Source: JACMRI01 sp043778625
Lineage (GTDB): Bacteria; Bacteroidota; Bacteroidia; UBA4408
Direction: 5' to 3'
Assembly: GCA_043778625.1 (NCBI GenBank)
Contig: JAYWFU010000079.1
Coordinates: 1 to 6,872, forward strand
DNA: 6,872 nucleotides
The notes beneath the pieces are model-generated. The model saw only the letters and a list, made by a program, of their open reading frames with translations. It did no database searches and was not told the origin of the DNA. Below, piece by piece: positions 6,058 to 6,872 of this stretch; within the stretch, counting starts at the first letter, position 1; every line of letters begins with the position of its first letter. Both the position numbers and the translations under genes were made by a program.

Positions 6058-6872
6058 ATGAAAACACAATTACTAACCGCAGTAGTACTACTATTGGTAA
6101 CACTAACCTCCCAAGCTCAAAACAATGTAGGCATAGGCACCATAACGCCTCACCCTAAGTCCATACTGGAGTTACAAGCTACTGATAAAGGATTACTTGT
6201 GCCTCGCTTAAGCAACGCACAAATGCTTGCCATAACCACCCCACCCAATGGTTTGCTGGTGTACAATACTACTCAAAATTGTTTTAACTACTATAATACT
6301 ACCACAGTAGCATGGAAGAGCATGTGCAGTACTACGGGCATTACCAACAGTGGCGACACGGTTATCATCAACCTATTAAAAGCGGATAGCATATTTGCCA
6401 ACTACCTTACCGTAAATAGTGCTTTTATTAATAACCTATTTGCCACTACCATTAAGGCCGATACAGGCTATATTAAAAACATAATTAGCCAATACATTAC
6501 CGCCGATAGTGCCTACATAAAACTCCTCCGTACGGATAGTATATTTACCAATTACTTACAAGCTCATTACATAGTAACGGATAGTATTTACGGGCAGCTA
6601 GGTAAATTCGACAGCTTAATTATTAAAGGCTTGAGCATTGATAGCTTAATAAAACAAATAACCACCAATTACCTTAATACTAAGGATACTATTGTACTAA
6701 AATATTTACAAGCTGATAGCATATATACCACTCTACTACGTGCCGACAGCGCATTTATTAATTACCTCCACGCTAACACTATAAAGGCGGACACTATCGT
6801 GGGTGGGGTTGGTAATTTTACTACTTTAAATGTAGGAGGCATACCCATTAATCAGCTAATAACGGATAGTAT
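6058..6872 (+). CDS. Secreted pentad-repeat protein with NVGIG-type N-terminal module (3' end outside window)
   Basis: The frame is open from the ATG at 6058 to the window edge (271 complete codons, no stop). Residues 1-20 (MKTQLLTAVVLLLVTLTSQA) form a signal peptide, cleaved near QAQ-N. Residues 22-88 are the same module as in the gene at 1877: NNVGIGTITP, SILELQATDKGLLVPRLS, then GLLVYNTTQNCFNYYN and a closing W. From about residue 100 the chain becomes a repeat of about five residues, with Asp (or Asn) at 100, 110, 120, 135, 150, 160, 175, 185, 195, 210, 220, 230, 245 and 270, and Ile/Leu/Ala two residues later; typical units are ADSIFANYL, TDSIFTNYL, QADSIYTTLL. This suggests a solenoid or fibre. 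It does not carry the standard pentapeptide-repeat motif A-(D/N)-L-x-x. Bacteroidota proteins with this head often end in a phage tail-fibre chaperone (Peptidase_S74) or sorting domain; that part is not visible. ATG follows AACCCC, without Shine-Dalgarno. Confidence 0.85.
   Translation, partial: MKTQLLTAVVLLLVTLTSQAQNNVGIGTITPHPKSILELQATDKGLLVPRLSNAQMLAITTPPNGLLVYNTTQNCFNYYNTTTVAWKSMCSTTGITNSGDTVIINLLKADSIFANYLTVNSAFINNLFATTIKADTGYIKNIISQYITADSAYIKLLRTDSIFTNYLQAHYIVTDSIYGQLGKFDSLIIKGLSIDSLIKQITTNYLNTKDTIVLKYLQADSIYTTLLRADSAFINYLHANTIKADTIVGGVGNFTTLNVGGIPINQLITDS

Noticed and set aside
6355..6872. Canonical pentapeptide-repeat (Qnr/MfpA-like, PF00805) protein
   Set aside because: The period of five fits, but the A-(D/N)-L-x-x register does not, and the protein has a signal peptide and a secreted-protein head unlike gyrase-protecting members.

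Overview
The window looks like an AT-rich Bacteroidota chromosome, probably from a free-living gliding or environmental lineage. The signs are a type IX secretion (T9SS) type B sorting domain of the gliding-motility CHU_C kind, PKD-domain arrays, and two copies of the 'NVGIGTxxP...GLLxPR...GLLVY' N-terminal module common in secreted Bacteroidota proteins. Start codons are preceded by A- or AC-rich sequence rather than Shine-Dalgarno motifs. All supported genes are on the plus strand.

Layout: (1) 78-755 is the 3' part of an RCC1-repeat (beta-propeller) gene that seems to have lost its beginning. (2) 756-1326 has no gene and is packed with repeats: a MITE-like unit with 9-bp inverted ends, a tandem duplication of about 230-280 bp, and a strong 26-bp-arm hairpin present in full in only one of the two copies. 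(3) 1327-1725 encodes a small cytoplasmic GlcG/HbpS-family (heme-binding-like) protein. (4) 1741-1823 is a compact imperfect inverted repeat. (5) 1877-2575 encodes a secreted protein joining the NVGIG-type module to a phage tail-collar domain. (6) 2576-2867 is intergenic with a short direct repeat. (7) 2868-5870 encodes a 1000-residue secreted protein: PKD, P-domain-like jelly roll, Ig-like segment, six PKD-like repeats and a T9SS type B C-terminal signal. (8) 5871-6057 holds two palindromic elements. (9) 6058 to the window edge is the start of another secreted protein: the same N-terminal module followed by a solenoid with a strict five-residue period.

Apart from the GlcG-like gene, every product is predicted to be exported or built from extracellular repeat folds. 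I read the region as a set of surface or secreted adhesin-like proteins assembled from swapped modules (NVGIG-type head, phage-tail collar, PKD array, pentad solenoid), separated by intergenic repeats that suggest past rearrangement. No defence, CRISPR, tRNA, rRNA or transposase gene is visible. The most unusual item is the pentad repeat protein at the right edge, which carries no canonical A-(D/N)-L-x-x motif and runs out of the window.
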